NCBI GenBank assembly: GCA_044867525.1
Contig: JBIOVB010000074.1
Span: 1 to 10,439 of the forward strand
Reading direction: 5' to 3'
DNA: 10,439 bases
DNA from: JALYNX01 sp044867525
Lineage (GTDB): Bacteria > Actinomycetota > Acidimicrobiia > Spongiisociales > ZC4RG35
Of this stretch, positions 1 to 6,294 are shown piece by piece. Both the position numbers and the translations under genes were made by a program. The notes below the pieces were generated by a model. That model did no database searches and was not told where the DNA came from. It saw nothing but the letters and a program-made list of their open reading frames with translations. How positions within the stretch are numbered: the first letter of the stretch is position 1; each line of letters begins with the position of its first letter.

Positions 1-2
1 CC

Positions 3-251
3 CAGAAGGGCACGGTGGCTCCGGGCGGCGACGCCGACCTCGTGGTCTTCGACCCCAACCAGAAGCATGTGATCTCGGTGGACAATCAGCACATGAGGGT
101 CGACTACTCGGCGTATGAGGGCATGGAGGTAACCGGGAAGGTCTTGTGCGTGCTCTCCCGGGGTCGGATCATCGTCGAGAACGGTGAGTACACCGGAAAG
201 CCCGGCGACGGCCGGTATCTGAAGCGGGGAACCAGCCAGAACCTGATCTGA
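3..251 (+). CDS. Dihydropyrimidinase / D-hydantoinase, C-terminal fragment (5' end outside window)
   Basis: Only the last 82 residues are present; the reading frame is open from base 3 and ends in TGA at 249-251. The family hydrolyses the ring of 5,6-dihydropyrimidines or hydantoins to N-carbamoyl-beta-amino acids (second step of reductive pyrimidine breakdown) in the cytosol. The fragment matches the family's C-terminus: KGTVAPGGDADLVVFDP, the small beta-sandwich segment typical of cyclic amidohydrolases, then NQHMRVDYSAYEGMEVTGK, a VLSRGRIIVENGEY strand pair and a GKPGDGRYLKR tail. The metal-binding residues of the barrel lie upstream and cannot be checked. The methylmalonate-semialdehyde dehydrogenase and LLM oxidoreductase further along the same strand support a pyrimidine-catabolic role over a strict hydantoinase role, but substrate choice cannot be decided from this fragment. 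Other cyclic amidohydrolases (allantoinase, dihydroorotase) lack this exact tail pattern. Confidence 0.9.
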   Translation, partial: QKGTVAPGGDADLVVFDPNQKHVISVDNQHMRVDYSAYEGMEVTGKVLCVLSRGRIIVENGEYTGKPGDGRYLKRGTSQNLI

Positions 252-300
252 GAACGGCTCCAGCTAGGCGGCGTCGAGGGCGCCGGGGGTTGAGCCAGTA

Positions 301-324
301 CTTGGTCTAGCCGGCTAGGCCGGG
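301..324. terminator. Palindromic hairpin between convergent genes, possible bidirectional terminator
   Basis: A perfect 12-bp palindrome (CTAGCCGGCTAG, 307-318) sits at the core. Read as + strand RNA, 301-310 can pair with 315-324 (with three G-U pairs) around a CCGG loop. It lies 49 bases after the dihydropyrimidinase stop and overlaps the stop codon of the oppositely oriented CPBP gene. That placement suits a shared terminator. There is no T-tract on either side, so intrinsic termination is inferred. A second weak hairpin (269-273 with 281-285) lies just upstream. Confidence 0.35.
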
Positions 325-1073
325 TCCAAGACCGGCGTGGTCACCAGGCGGGGCTTTGCCGCCACTCGGGCGAACACCGCGAGGGTCATGTTCATCCCGG
401 CATGGACGGCTACCGGAGCCCAAATCGAGCCGGTTTCCAGCCTGATCCAGACCAGCGCGGCGCCGGCGACGGTGGTGGCGAGCACCGTGATCATCACATG
501 GACGACGCCGGCGAGACTGTGGCGGTCCACCGACCGGGCCTGGTCGAGGCCGGGCCCGATGTGCCACAGGCCGAACAAGACCGCCCCGCCCCACAATGCA
601 ATGGGCTCGGGATAGAGGGCGATCAGAGCCGAATGGAGCACTCCGCGGAACACCGCCTCCTCGATCAAAGCGGTCATCACCGGGATCCGCACCAGTATTT
701 GCGACGCGGCCTGGCGGGTGCTCATCGCAGCCATCCGGGGATCGGCCAATTGATAGCGCATCTGCGGTTGAGTGAGCATCACGGCTCCGACGATGCTCAC
801 CAGGCCCACCGTGGCCACCGCCCAGGCGGCGACGGTGCCAGAGTCAGGGACGCCGAGGCCGATGGTGCCGAACCCGAACCAGGTGCCGGCCACCAGGACC
901 ACACCGGCTCCGACCATGCCGGTGACGAAGGGCGCCCAAACGTTGCGGAAACGGCCGGGGAGTGCAAGGTAGACCAGAGTCTGAAAGCCGACTGCGTAGA
1001 CAACCAGCGGCATGGCGGTGGTGACGAGAGACATACCGTTTGCCGGTTCCGGGAACGCAGCCGCCGCCGGCAC
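315..1073 (-). CDS. CPBP-family intramembrane metalloprotease (CAAX protease / bacteriocin-immunity-like)
   Basis: A hydrophobic polytopic membrane protein of 252 residues (GTG start at 1073) or 239 residues (ATG at 1034). It carries the ordered motifs of the CPBP (Abi/Rce1-like) family. Motif 1 is EEAVFRG with E138, E139 and R143; motif 2 is FGLWH with F167 and H171; motif 3 is HAGMN with H224 and N228 (numbering from the GTG). These residues form the presumed intramembrane active site, so the enzyme looks catalytically intact. Family members cleave or process membrane-associated peptides; bacterial substrates are mostly unknown. The start is uncertain. Neither site has a clear Shine-Dalgarno sequence; the ATG at 1034 removes only a non-hydrophobic leader and is equally likely. 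It is convergent with the dihydropyrimidinase gene and divergent from the LuxR-type regulator, whose start is about 120 bases away. Regulation by that neighbour is possible but not shown. Confidence 0.87.
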   Translation of the reverse strand: MPAAAAFPEPANGMSLVTTAMPLVVYAVGFQTLVYLALPGRFRNVWAPFVTGMVGAGVVLVAGTWFGFGTIGLGVPDSGTVAAWAVATVGLVSIVGAVMLTQPQMRYQLADPRMAAMSTRQAASQILVRIPVMTALIEEAVFRGVLHSALIALYPEPIALWGGAVLFGLWHIGPGLDQARSVDRHSLAGVVHVMITVLATTVAGAALVWIRLETGSIWAPVAVHAGMNMTLAVFARVAAKPRLVTTPVLDPA

Positions 1074-1130
1074 GGTCGGTGCTGTTATTGCAAGAAGGTA
1101 TCGGCATTTCGACGCTATGAGAACAGCACC

Positions 1131-1154
1131 AGTTCCCGGAATTCGGGGTTAACT
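1131..1154. promoter_or_regulatory. Imperfect inverted repeat in divergent intergenic region, candidate operator
   Basis: Between the divergent CPBP protease and the LuxR-type regulator, AGTT+CCCG (1131-1138) and CGGG+AACT (1144-1147 and 1151-1154) form an interrupted inverted repeat around GAATT, with a 3-base insertion in the right half. It lies about 38 bases ahead of the regulator's ATG. No convincing -35/-10 pair was found in this 119-base gap. The operator role is inference from position only. Confidence 0.2.
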
Positions 1155-1179
1155 TCGGACACGGAGCAGAGATGCGAGC

Positions 1180-1185
1180 GGAGGA
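1180..1185 (+). promoter_or_regulatory. Ribosome binding site deciding the start of the LuxR-type regulator
   Basis: GGAGGA ends 7 bases before the ATG at 1193, ideal Shine-Dalgarno spacing. The alternative in-frame ATG at 1172 would place this site inside the coding sequence. That alternative has only a shorter GGAG at 1163-1166, 5 bases upstream. Confidence 0.6.
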
Positions 1186-1192
1186 CCCGGAT

Positions 1193-3799
1193 ATGACCAG
1201 CGAGGCGCCAAGGGCCGGGCTGCTCGAGCGGGAGACGCAGCTCCAGGAGATCGAGCGTCTCCTCGATGTCGCATCCGACGGCAGTGGCACCCTGCTTTTG
1301 GTCGCGGGTGAGGCTGGTGCGGGAAAGACCAGCCTGGTCCATGAGGCTGTGCGGCGTGCGGCGCCCCGCGCCCACGTCCTGATCGGCGGGTGCGATCCTC
1401 TCACCACCCCTCGGCCCCTGAGCCCGATCCTCGACATGGCCGCCGACCCCGAGTCCGGGCTTGGTCACCTTCTCGAGGACCGCCAAGACATCATTGGGCT
1501 GTTCACGGAGCTCTGGCGAAGGCTGAGAGGGACGATCCGCCCCACCCTGCTCGTCCTGGAGGACGTTCACTGGGCAGATGAAGGCACGCTGGACCTGATC
1601 CGCTTCCTCGGTCGTCGAGTTGGCGACACCAAGGCGCTGGTGATCTGCACCTATCGTGACGATGAGATCGGTGTCGACAGGCCACTGCGTGTCGTCCTCG
1701 GAGACCTGGCCACCGGCGATTCGACGAGACGCCTCGACATTGCCCCGCTGACCCTCGACGCCGTGAAGACCATCGCCGACGATCCAACCGTTGATGCCGA
1801 TCGTCTGCACCGCATCACCGGGGGCAACGCGTTCTTCGTGACCGAGGTCTTGGCGGCCGGAACCGACATCCCGTCCTCGGTCCAGGACGCAGTTCTGGCC
1901 CGGGTGGCAAGACTGGGCCCTGCGCCGCGCACAGTGGTCGAGGCGGTTGCCATCGCGCCCCGTGACCTGGGCATCGATTACGCAATGGCGCTGACCGGCT
2001 CGGTCATCGCGGACATCGACAGCGCCACCAGCTCGGGAGTCCTGATCGGCGACGGGCATCGACTGCGATTCAGACATGAGCTGGCTCGCGCCGCCGTCGA
2101 GGAATCGATCCCTGCCGCTACCCGTTTCGACCTCCATCGACGGATGCTCGAATTGCTGGTGGCCAACCAGACCACTGACCTGGCGCGGCTCGCTCACCAT
2201 GCGGTACGCGCCGAGGCAGGCGACCTGGTGGCCGAGTACGCCCCTCGGGCGGCCGGAGAGGCGTCGTCGAGAGGCGCTCATCGTGAGGCTGCCGCGTTCT
2301 ACATGGAGGCGCTGTCCCATGAGAGCCACCTCAGTCCCGACGTGGTCGCGGCGATCAGGCTGTCGTTGGCCACGGAGTTGGTGACGCTGGACCGACAAGA
2401 CGAGGGTTTGGCCCAGCGAGAGGCGGCGGTTGCCCACTTTCGGACGATAAACGAGCCGGTTGCACTCGCCCTCGCCCTCCTCGAGCTTGCTGCGTCGTTA
2501 TGGACTCACCGCGAGATGGCTCGGTCACGGGATGTGATCGAGGAGGCGCTTGCCCTCCTCGAAGGATCGGAGCATGTCGAAGAGCTGGCGAAGGCCTGGT
2601 ACCGGTCGGGGTACATGTCGATGCTCGCCAGGCACCACCAGCCCGCGATGTCAGCCCTCGAAAAGTCCGCGGATCTGGCGCGAGACTGCGGTTCGGAGCG
2701 GCAGCTGAGACTCACCGACTACATCATTGGCACGACGGAGCTGGTGACTGGGGACCCGGAGCGTGGTGTGGCGATGCTCGACGAGAGCATCCGCTACTTC
2801 CAGGACCGGGGTGACCAGCGAATGCACATGGCGAGTCTCGAGATGTTGGGATCCGGGGGAGGCGAGGCGCGGATGTACGAGGCGGCCACGGCCGCTCTCC
2901 AGACCGGGGTCGAGCTGGGGGTGGCCGCCGACGAGGACTACCTGGTCGCTTACGACCGAGCGTGGCTCGCCCGGATCGCCTTCGAGCAGGGACGATGGGA
3001 CGAGGCAACCGTGTATGCCGACCAGGTGCTGGCCAAGGGGACGGCAGGTCGCTCGCCGATCTCTTTGGTGACCGCGCTGGGTGCCCTGGGCCGGGTCCGG
3101 GTTAGGCGCGGGGACCCGGGTGCCCATGACGCCCTCGAAAAGGCGCTCGCCCTTGGCGAAGGCAATGAGCTCCAGCACATCTGGTCGCCGCTTTCGGGCA
3201 TGGCCGAGTTGGCATGGCTCGAGGGCCATTCCGAAGAGATCCCGAGCATCCTCGGGTCGGTGTACGCCAGGGCCCTCGATGCCGACAGCAGATGGGCACG
3301 TGGCGAGCTCGGGTTCTGGATGTGGAAGGCGGGTGCCATAGATCGCCCGCCTGACCGGGCCGCGGAGCCGTTCTCGCTTCATATCAAGGGCGACTGGGTG
3401 GGCTCGGCCCGGGCGTGGAGAACCATCGGCTGCCCTTATGAGGAGGGGCTCGCACTTTCCGATGGCGACGAAGCCGCAATGTTGAACGCACTCGACATCT
3501 TCGACCGGTTGGGGGCACGACCAATCGCATCCAGGGTTCGTTCGGAGCTTCGGGCTCGAGGACTGGGAACGATCCCTCGGGGACCGCGGCCGGCGACCAT
3601 GGCCGATCCATCCGGCCTTACCCCCCGGCAATCGGAGGTCCTGGCGCTCATGAAAGAGGGGTTGAGCAACGGTGAGATCGCAGAACGCCTTTTCATCTCG
3701 AAGAAGACCGTCGAACATCATGTTTCGGCAGTCCTCTCCAAGCTGGGTGCCGACAACCGGGCGCGGGCGATCGCACTGGAGCGTGATCGTCCAAATTAG
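1193..3799 (+). CDS. LuxR-family transcriptional regulator with N-terminal AAA ATPase and TPR-like middle (LAL/MalT-like architecture)
   Basis: 868 residues from the ATG at 1193, chosen for its GGAGGA site; the ATG at 1172 would add 7 residues. The N-terminal ATPase of the AAA_16 type starts at LERETQLQEI (residues 11-20). Walker A is GEAGAGKT (39-46, K45, T46). Walker B is LLVLEDVHWADE (119-130, E123/D124). These are followed by CTYRDDE (152-158) and GGNAFFVTEVL (210-220), both typical of this clade. Residues about 300-780 are alanine- and leucine-rich paired helices resembling TPRs, a likely ligand- or protein-sensing platform. The C-terminus (809-868) is a complete LuxR helix-turn-helix: LTPRQSEVLALMKEGLSNGEIA, then ISKKTVEHHVSAVLSKLG. 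Family members act as ATP-dependent, signal-gated cytosolic transcription activators. The inducer is unknown. Likely targets include the divergent CPBP gene or the downstream DUF4242 pair, but this is inference. Long antisense open frames here are codon-bias shadows. Confidence 0.92.
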   Translation: MTSEAPRAGLLERETQLQEIERLLDVASDGSGTLLLVAGEAGAGKTSLVHEAVRRAAPRAHVLIGGCDPLTTPRPLSPILDMAADPESGLGHLLEDRQDIIGLFTELWRRLRGTIRPTLLVLEDVHWADEGTLDLIRFLGRRVGDTKALVICTYRDDEIGVDRPLRVVLGDLATGDSTRRLDIAPLTLDAVKTIADDPTVDADRLHRITGGNAFFVTEVLAAGTDIPSSVQDAVLARVARLGPAPRTVVEAVAIAPRDLGIDYAMALTGSVIADIDSATSSGVLIGDGHRLRFRHELARAAVEESIPAATRFDLHRRMLELLVANQTTDLARLAHHAVRAEAGDLVAEYAPRAAGEASSRGAHREAAAFYMEALSHESHLSPDVVAAIRLSLATELVTLDRQDEGLAQREAAVAHFRTINEPVALALALLELAASLWTHREMARSRDVIEEALALLEGSEHVEELAKAWYRSGYMSMLARHHQPAMSALEKSADLARDCGSERQLRLTDYIIGTTELVTGDPERGVAMLDESIRYFQDRGDQRMHMASLEMLGSGGGEARMYEAATAALQTGVELGVAADEDYLVAYDRAWLARIAFEQGRWDEATVYADQVLAKGTAGRSPISLVTALGALGRVRVRRGDPGAHDALEKALALGEGNELQHIWSPLSGMAELAWLEGHSEEIPSILGSVYARALDADSRWARGELGFWMWKAGAIDRPPDRAAEPFSLHIKGDWVGSARAWRTIGCPYEEGLALSDGDEAAMLNALDIFDRLGARPIASRVRSELRARGLGTIPRGPRPATMADPSGLTPRQSEVLALMKEGLSNGEIAERLFISKKTVEHHVSAVLSKLGADNRARAIALERDRPN

Positions 3800-3827
3800 G
3801 GGTGGGTGCGGATTCCGATAGGGGTGG
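3797..3827 (+). repeat. Two 9-bp direct repeats, 22 bp apart, candidate tandem regulator site
   Basis: TAGGGGTGG occurs at 3797-3805, where its first three bases are the stop codon of the regulator, and again at 3819-3827. The 22-base period is close to two helical turns, as expected when two protomers bind the same DNA face. A small GGGG/CCCC hairpin (3821-3824 with 3828-3831) overlaps the second copy. The repeats sit roughly 80-110 bases upstream of the DUF4242 start. Regulatory function is inferred; G-rich short repeats can occur by chance in this composition. Confidence 0.3.
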
Positions 3828-3870
3828 CCCCCGATGCGGTGTGGCGCTGCTCTCCATACGTTCGCTTCGA

Positions 3871-3887
3871 GGCCGGACCCACCGGCC
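3871..3887 (+). promoter_or_regulatory. GC hairpin immediately upstream of the DUF4242 Shine-Dalgarno site
   Basis: GGCCGG (3871-3876) pairs perfectly with CCGGCC (3882-3887) around the 5-base loop ACCCA. The hairpin ends 3 bases before the AAGGAG ribosome binding site. It could be a 5' UTR stabilising stem, a weak terminator of read-through from the regulator gene, or chance. It does not itself mask the ribosome binding site. Confidence 0.3.
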
Positions 3888-3890
3888 CGA

Positions 3891-3896
3891 AAGGAG
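3891..3896 (+). promoter_or_regulatory. Ribosome binding site deciding the DUF4242 start
   Basis: AAGGAG lies 8 bases before the ATG at 3905. It selects this start over an in-frame one 99 bases upstream, whose extra 33 residues do not resemble the family. Confidence 0.7.
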
Positions 3897-3904
3897 CGAA
3901 TGCC

Positions 3905-4189
3905 ATGCCCCGCTATGTGGTGGAGCGGACTTTCCCGGGAGGACTGGCCATCCCCTCGAATCAGAACGGACTGACTGCATGCCTGACCGTGGTCGACAAC
4001 AACTCCGAGGAGCACGTCACCTGGCTTCAGTCCTACGTCCTATCTGACAAGTCGAAGACCTTCTGCATCTACGACGGCCCATCGCCCGAGGCAATAAGAC
4101 GGGTGGCCGGGGTCAACGGCCTCCCGGTGGACGCGATCTCCGAAGTCAGTGTCCTCGACCCTTACTTCTACCTGGGAGCGACAGCATGA
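3905..4189 (+). CDS. DUF4242 domain protein (SCO4226-like)
   Basis: 94 residues, close to the usual length of this single-domain family. The start MPRYVVERTFPGG is the characteristic first beta strand. It is followed by VTWLQSYV (38-45) and FCIYDGPSPEAIRRVAGVNGLPVDAISEV (positions 53-81), which match the conserved W-x-x-S-Y-V, C-x-Y-x-A/G-P and G-x-P-x-x-x-I-x-E-V pattern. The family folds as a small ferredoxin-like alpha/beta domain. One characterised relative, Streptomyces SCO4226, is reported to bind nickel; the general function is unknown and nickel binding here is not shown. The protein has no signal peptide and is presumably cytosolic. Its stop overlaps the start of the next gene (ATGA at 4186-4189), so the two are almost certainly translated together from one mRNA. 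Hairpins and direct repeats in the 105-base upstream gap may regulate the unit. Confidence 0.85.
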   Translation: MPRYVVERTFPGGLAIPSNQNGLTACLTVVDNNSEEHVTWLQSYVLSDKSKTFCIYDGPSPEAIRRVAGVNGLPVDAISEVSVLDPYFYLGATA

Positions 4190-4713
4190 GACGGAGGATC
4201 CTCATCGCCATTCTGGCGATCGTGACCGTGCTGGCGTCGACCTCCGTAGCGGTGGCTCACGGCGACGGTCAACCGGGGCCGCGACACACCAGAGAGCTCG
4301 GCTCCCGGGTGCAACGCCAACTGAACAAGGTGCGACTCGCCACAGTCAGGTTCCACTCGGTAGCCAAGGCGGAGCGTGCCGGCTACCAGGAGTTCCTGGA
4401 GTGCTTCGACAACCCGACGGGCGGGATGGGTCAGCACTACGTCGACGTTTCGGCACTCGACAACAAGGTGCGTGCCAACCACCCCGAGGCCATGGTGTAC
4501 GAAGTGAAGCGGGACGGGCGGCTGCGTTTGGTGGCTGTGGAGTACATCGTGCCCAATTCCCCCGAGGTGGCGGCCAACCCGCCGCGGCTCTTCGGGCTCG
4601 AGTTCCACCTCAACACCACCCTCGACGTGTGGGTGCTCCACGCATGGATATGGAAGTGGAACCCGCTCGGCGTGTTCGAGGATTGGAACCCGAGAGTTCG
4701 GGCCTGCCCCTAG
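4186..4713 (+). CDS. Secreted protein of unknown function, conserved GMGxHYV / HAWIWKxNPxGxFxxWNP type
   Basis: 175 residues. A Sec-type signal peptide is clear: MRRR, a hydrophobic core ILIAILAIVTVLASTS, then AVAHG with likely cleavage around residues 22-26. The mature part begins with a charged helix (about 38-66). Motifs I recognise from uncharacterised bacterial proteins follow: GYQEFLECFDNPTGGMGQHYVDV (67-88), HPEAMVYEV (99-107), GRLRLVAVEYIVP (111-123), and HAWIWKWNPLGVFEDWNPRV (152-171). Conserved-looking polar residues H84, E101, E119, H141 and H152, plus the cysteine pair C73 and C174, could form a binding site and a disulfide. That is inference. I know no assigned function for the family. 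The 4-base overlap with the DUF4242 gene argues for a shared task, one partner inside and one outside the membrane. Expression probably ends at the inverted repeat just downstream. Confidence 0.8.
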   Translation: MRRRILIAILAIVTVLASTSVAVAHGDGQPGPRHTRELGSRVQRQLNKVRLATVRFHSVAKAERAGYQEFLECFDNPTGGMGQHYVDVSALDNKVRANHPEAMVYEVKRDGRLRLVAVEYIVPNSPEVAANPPRLFGLEFHLNTTLDVWVLHAWIWKWNPLGVFEDWNPRVRACP

Positions 4714-4721
4714 GCAACGAC

Positions 4722-4755
4722 GGTGGGTGAGAGTTGCGGACGGCTCTCACCCACC
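4722..4755 (+). terminator. 12-bp perfect inverted repeat, probable transcription terminator
   Basis: GGTGGGTGAGAG (4722-4733) and CTCTCACCCACC (4744-4755) are exact reverse complements around a 10-base loop, starting 8 bases after the stop of the secreted-protein gene. No T-tract follows, which is common in high-GC actinomycetes. The position between two transcription units supports termination. A repeat-binding regulator site is the alternative. Confidence 0.65.
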
Positions 4756-4774
4756 TCGGGGCATCCACTAATTT

Positions 4775-4800
4775 GGGGGTCATCGCGGCGAAAGACCCTC
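4775..4800 (+). promoter_or_regulatory. Possible start-proximal hairpin ahead of the dehydrogenase
   Basis: GGGGGTC (4775-4781) can pair with GACCCTC (4794-4800), with one G-U pair, around a 12-base loop. The stem ends directly against the ATG at 4801, and the region has no clear Shine-Dalgarno sequence. If formed in mRNA it would limit initiation. Functional meaning is inferred only. Confidence 0.25.
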
Positions 4801-6294
4801 ATGCGCACAATCAACCACTGGATCGAAGGCTCACTGACGGCTGGATCCTCGAACCGAGTAGGTCCTGTCTTCAACCCGGCCACCGGCACCCAGACCTCTG
4901 AAGTTCCGCTTGCATCAGCTGATGACGTGGATCGAGCGGTCCGTGCTGCTGCCACCGCTTTCGAGACCTGGCGCTACACCTCGCTCACCCAGCGCCAGAA
5001 CATCATGTTCGCCTTTCGGGAGCTGGTCGCCGCCCGCAAGCGCGACATCGCCAAGTTGCTCACCTCCGAGCACGGCAAGACGACCGACGACGCGCTCGGC
5101 GAGGTGCAGCGCGGCCTCGAGGTGATCGAATTCGCCTGCAACATCGCTCACCTGCTCAAGGGCGACTTCAGCGAGCAGGTCTCCACCGGTGTCGACACCT
5201 ACACCATCCGCCAGCCGTTGGGGGTGGTGGCCGGGATCACGCCCTTCAACTTTCCGGCGATGGTCCCGATGTGGATGTTCCCCCTGGCGATCGCATGCGG
5301 CAATACCTTCGTTCTCAAACCCTCGGAGAAGGACCCTTCCGCATCGATGCTCAATGCCGAGCTGCTGGCCGAGGCAGGGCTTCCCGACGGGGTGTTCAAC
5401 GTGGTGCACGGGGACAAGGAAGCAGTGGACGCCATCCTCGCTCACCCCGGGATCGCCGCAGTCTCGTTCGTCGGGTCGACCCCGATCGCCCGCTACATCT
5501 ACGAGACCGGGACCCGCAACGGGAAGCGGGTGCAGGCGCTGGGCGGAGCCAAGAACCACATGATCGTGCTCCCCGACGCCGACCTCGACCTCGCGGCCGA
5601 CGCTGCGGTTTCTGCCGGGTTCGGGTCGGCGGGCGAGAGGTGCATGGCGATCTCGGCGGTGGTCGCTGTCGGGGACGCCGGTGACCCTCTCATCGAGGGG
5701 GTTCAGACCCGCATCGAGAAGCTGAAGGTCGGTCCTGGCGACGAGCCGGGCGTCGAGATGGGACCGTTGGTCACCAGGGCCCATCTAGACAAGGTGCGGG
5801 GCTACGTGGAATCCGGTGTGAGCGAGGGGGCCACCCTGGTCGCCGATGGGAGGGACCTGGTGGTCGACGGGAACGAGCAGGGTTTCTTCCTTGGTCCCAC
5901 GCTCTTCGACAGGGTGACCCCAGAGATGTCGATATACAAGGACGAGATCTTCGGCCCGGTCCTGTCGACAGTGCGCATGGAGCATTTCGAGGAAGCCATC
6001 CGGCTCATCAACGAGAACCCGTATGGGAACGGAACCGCCATCTTCACCAACGATGGGGGCGCCGCCCGCAAGTTCCAACAGGAAATTCAGGTGGGCATGG
6101 TGGGGATCAACGTCCCGATTCCGGTACCCCTCTCCTTCTACAGCTTTGGCGGCTGGAAGGACTCGATCTTCGGGAGCCATGCCATCTACGGGCCCGAGGG
6201 GGTCCATTTCTACAGCAAGCAGAAGGTGGTGATTTCGAGATGGGCCGACCCGATCCACCGAGGGGTGGACCTCGGGTTCCCAACCCACGGGTGA
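4801..6294 (+). CDS. mmsA: CoA-acylating methylmalonate-semialdehyde dehydrogenase
   Basis: 497 residues, the usual length for the family. The enzyme oxidises methylmalonate or malonate semialdehyde with NAD+ and CoA to propionyl-CoA or acetyl-CoA plus CO2, in the cytosol. Visible signatures are the oxyanion asparagine in TPFNFP (N150), the NAD-binding KPSE (K173), SFVGST (222-227), the nucleophile C281 in GSAGERCMAIS, and EIFGPVL (382-388). The segment ALGGAKNHMIVLPDAD (246-261) is diagnostic: this subfamily lacks the general-base glutamate of ordinary aldehyde dehydrogenases and has N in its place. The ATG at 4801 begins the normal RTINHWI N-terminus. The upstream in-frame GTG at 4723 lies inside the terminator stem and is rejected. 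Pathway options are valine, myo-inositol, thymine/uracil or beta-alanine degradation. The nearby dihydropyrimidinase and LLM oxidoreductase favour the pyrimidine route, by inference. The stop overlaps the lipoprotein start. Confidence 0.95.
   Translation: MRTINHWIEGSLTAGSSNRVGPVFNPATGTQTSEVPLASADDVDRAVRAAATAFETWRYTSLTQRQNIMFAFRELVAARKRDIAKLLTSEHGKTTDDALGEVQRGLEVIEFACNIAHLLKGDFSEQVSTGVDTYTIRQPLGVVAGITPFNFPAMVPMWMFPLAIACGNTFVLKPSEKDPSASMLNAELLAEAGLPDGVFNVVHGDKEAVDAILAHPGIAAVSFVGSTPIARYIYETGTRNGKRVQALGGAKNHMIVLPDADLDLAADAAVSAGFGSAGERCMAISAVVAVGDAGDPLIEGVQTRIEKLKVGPGDEPGVEMGPLVTRAHLDKVRGYVESGVSEGATLVADGRDLVVDGNEQGFFLGPTLFDRVTPEMSIYKDEIFGPVLSTVRMEHFEEAIRLINENPYGNGTAIFTNDGGAARKFQQEIQVGMVGINVPIPVPLSFYSFGGWKDSIFGSHAIYGPEGVHFYSKQKVVISRWADPIHRGVDLGFPTHG

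Noticed and set aside
402..1196. 264-codon + strand frame opposite the CPBP gene
   Set aside because: The translation is Asp/His/Gly-rich with no hydrophobic or domain pattern, while the minus strand has three ordered CPBP motifs.
1115..2437. 440-codon open frame on the minus strand opposite the LuxR-type regulator
   Set aside because: The + strand frame carries clear Walker motifs. The antisense protein has no recognisable domain and is a shadow of high third-position GC.
3806..3904. 33-residue N-terminal extension of the DUF4242 protein
   Set aside because: AAGGAG at 3891-3896 marks the ATG at 3905, and the family begins at MPRYVVER.
2651..4015. 454-codon open frame on the minus strand
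   Set aside because: It spans the end of the regulator, its intergenic gap and the start of the DUF4242 gene, with no domain and no ribosome binding site. It is a composition artefact.
4723..4800. Upstream GTG start extending the dehydrogenase by 26 residues
   Set aside because: The GTG lies inside the 12-bp terminator stem, and the added residues do not match the family's N-terminus; the ATG at 4801 does.
4915..5784. 289-codon open frame on the minus strand inside the dehydrogenase
   Set aside because: It lies wholly antisense to a strongly conserved enzyme and has His/Asp/Gly-rich nonsense composition.
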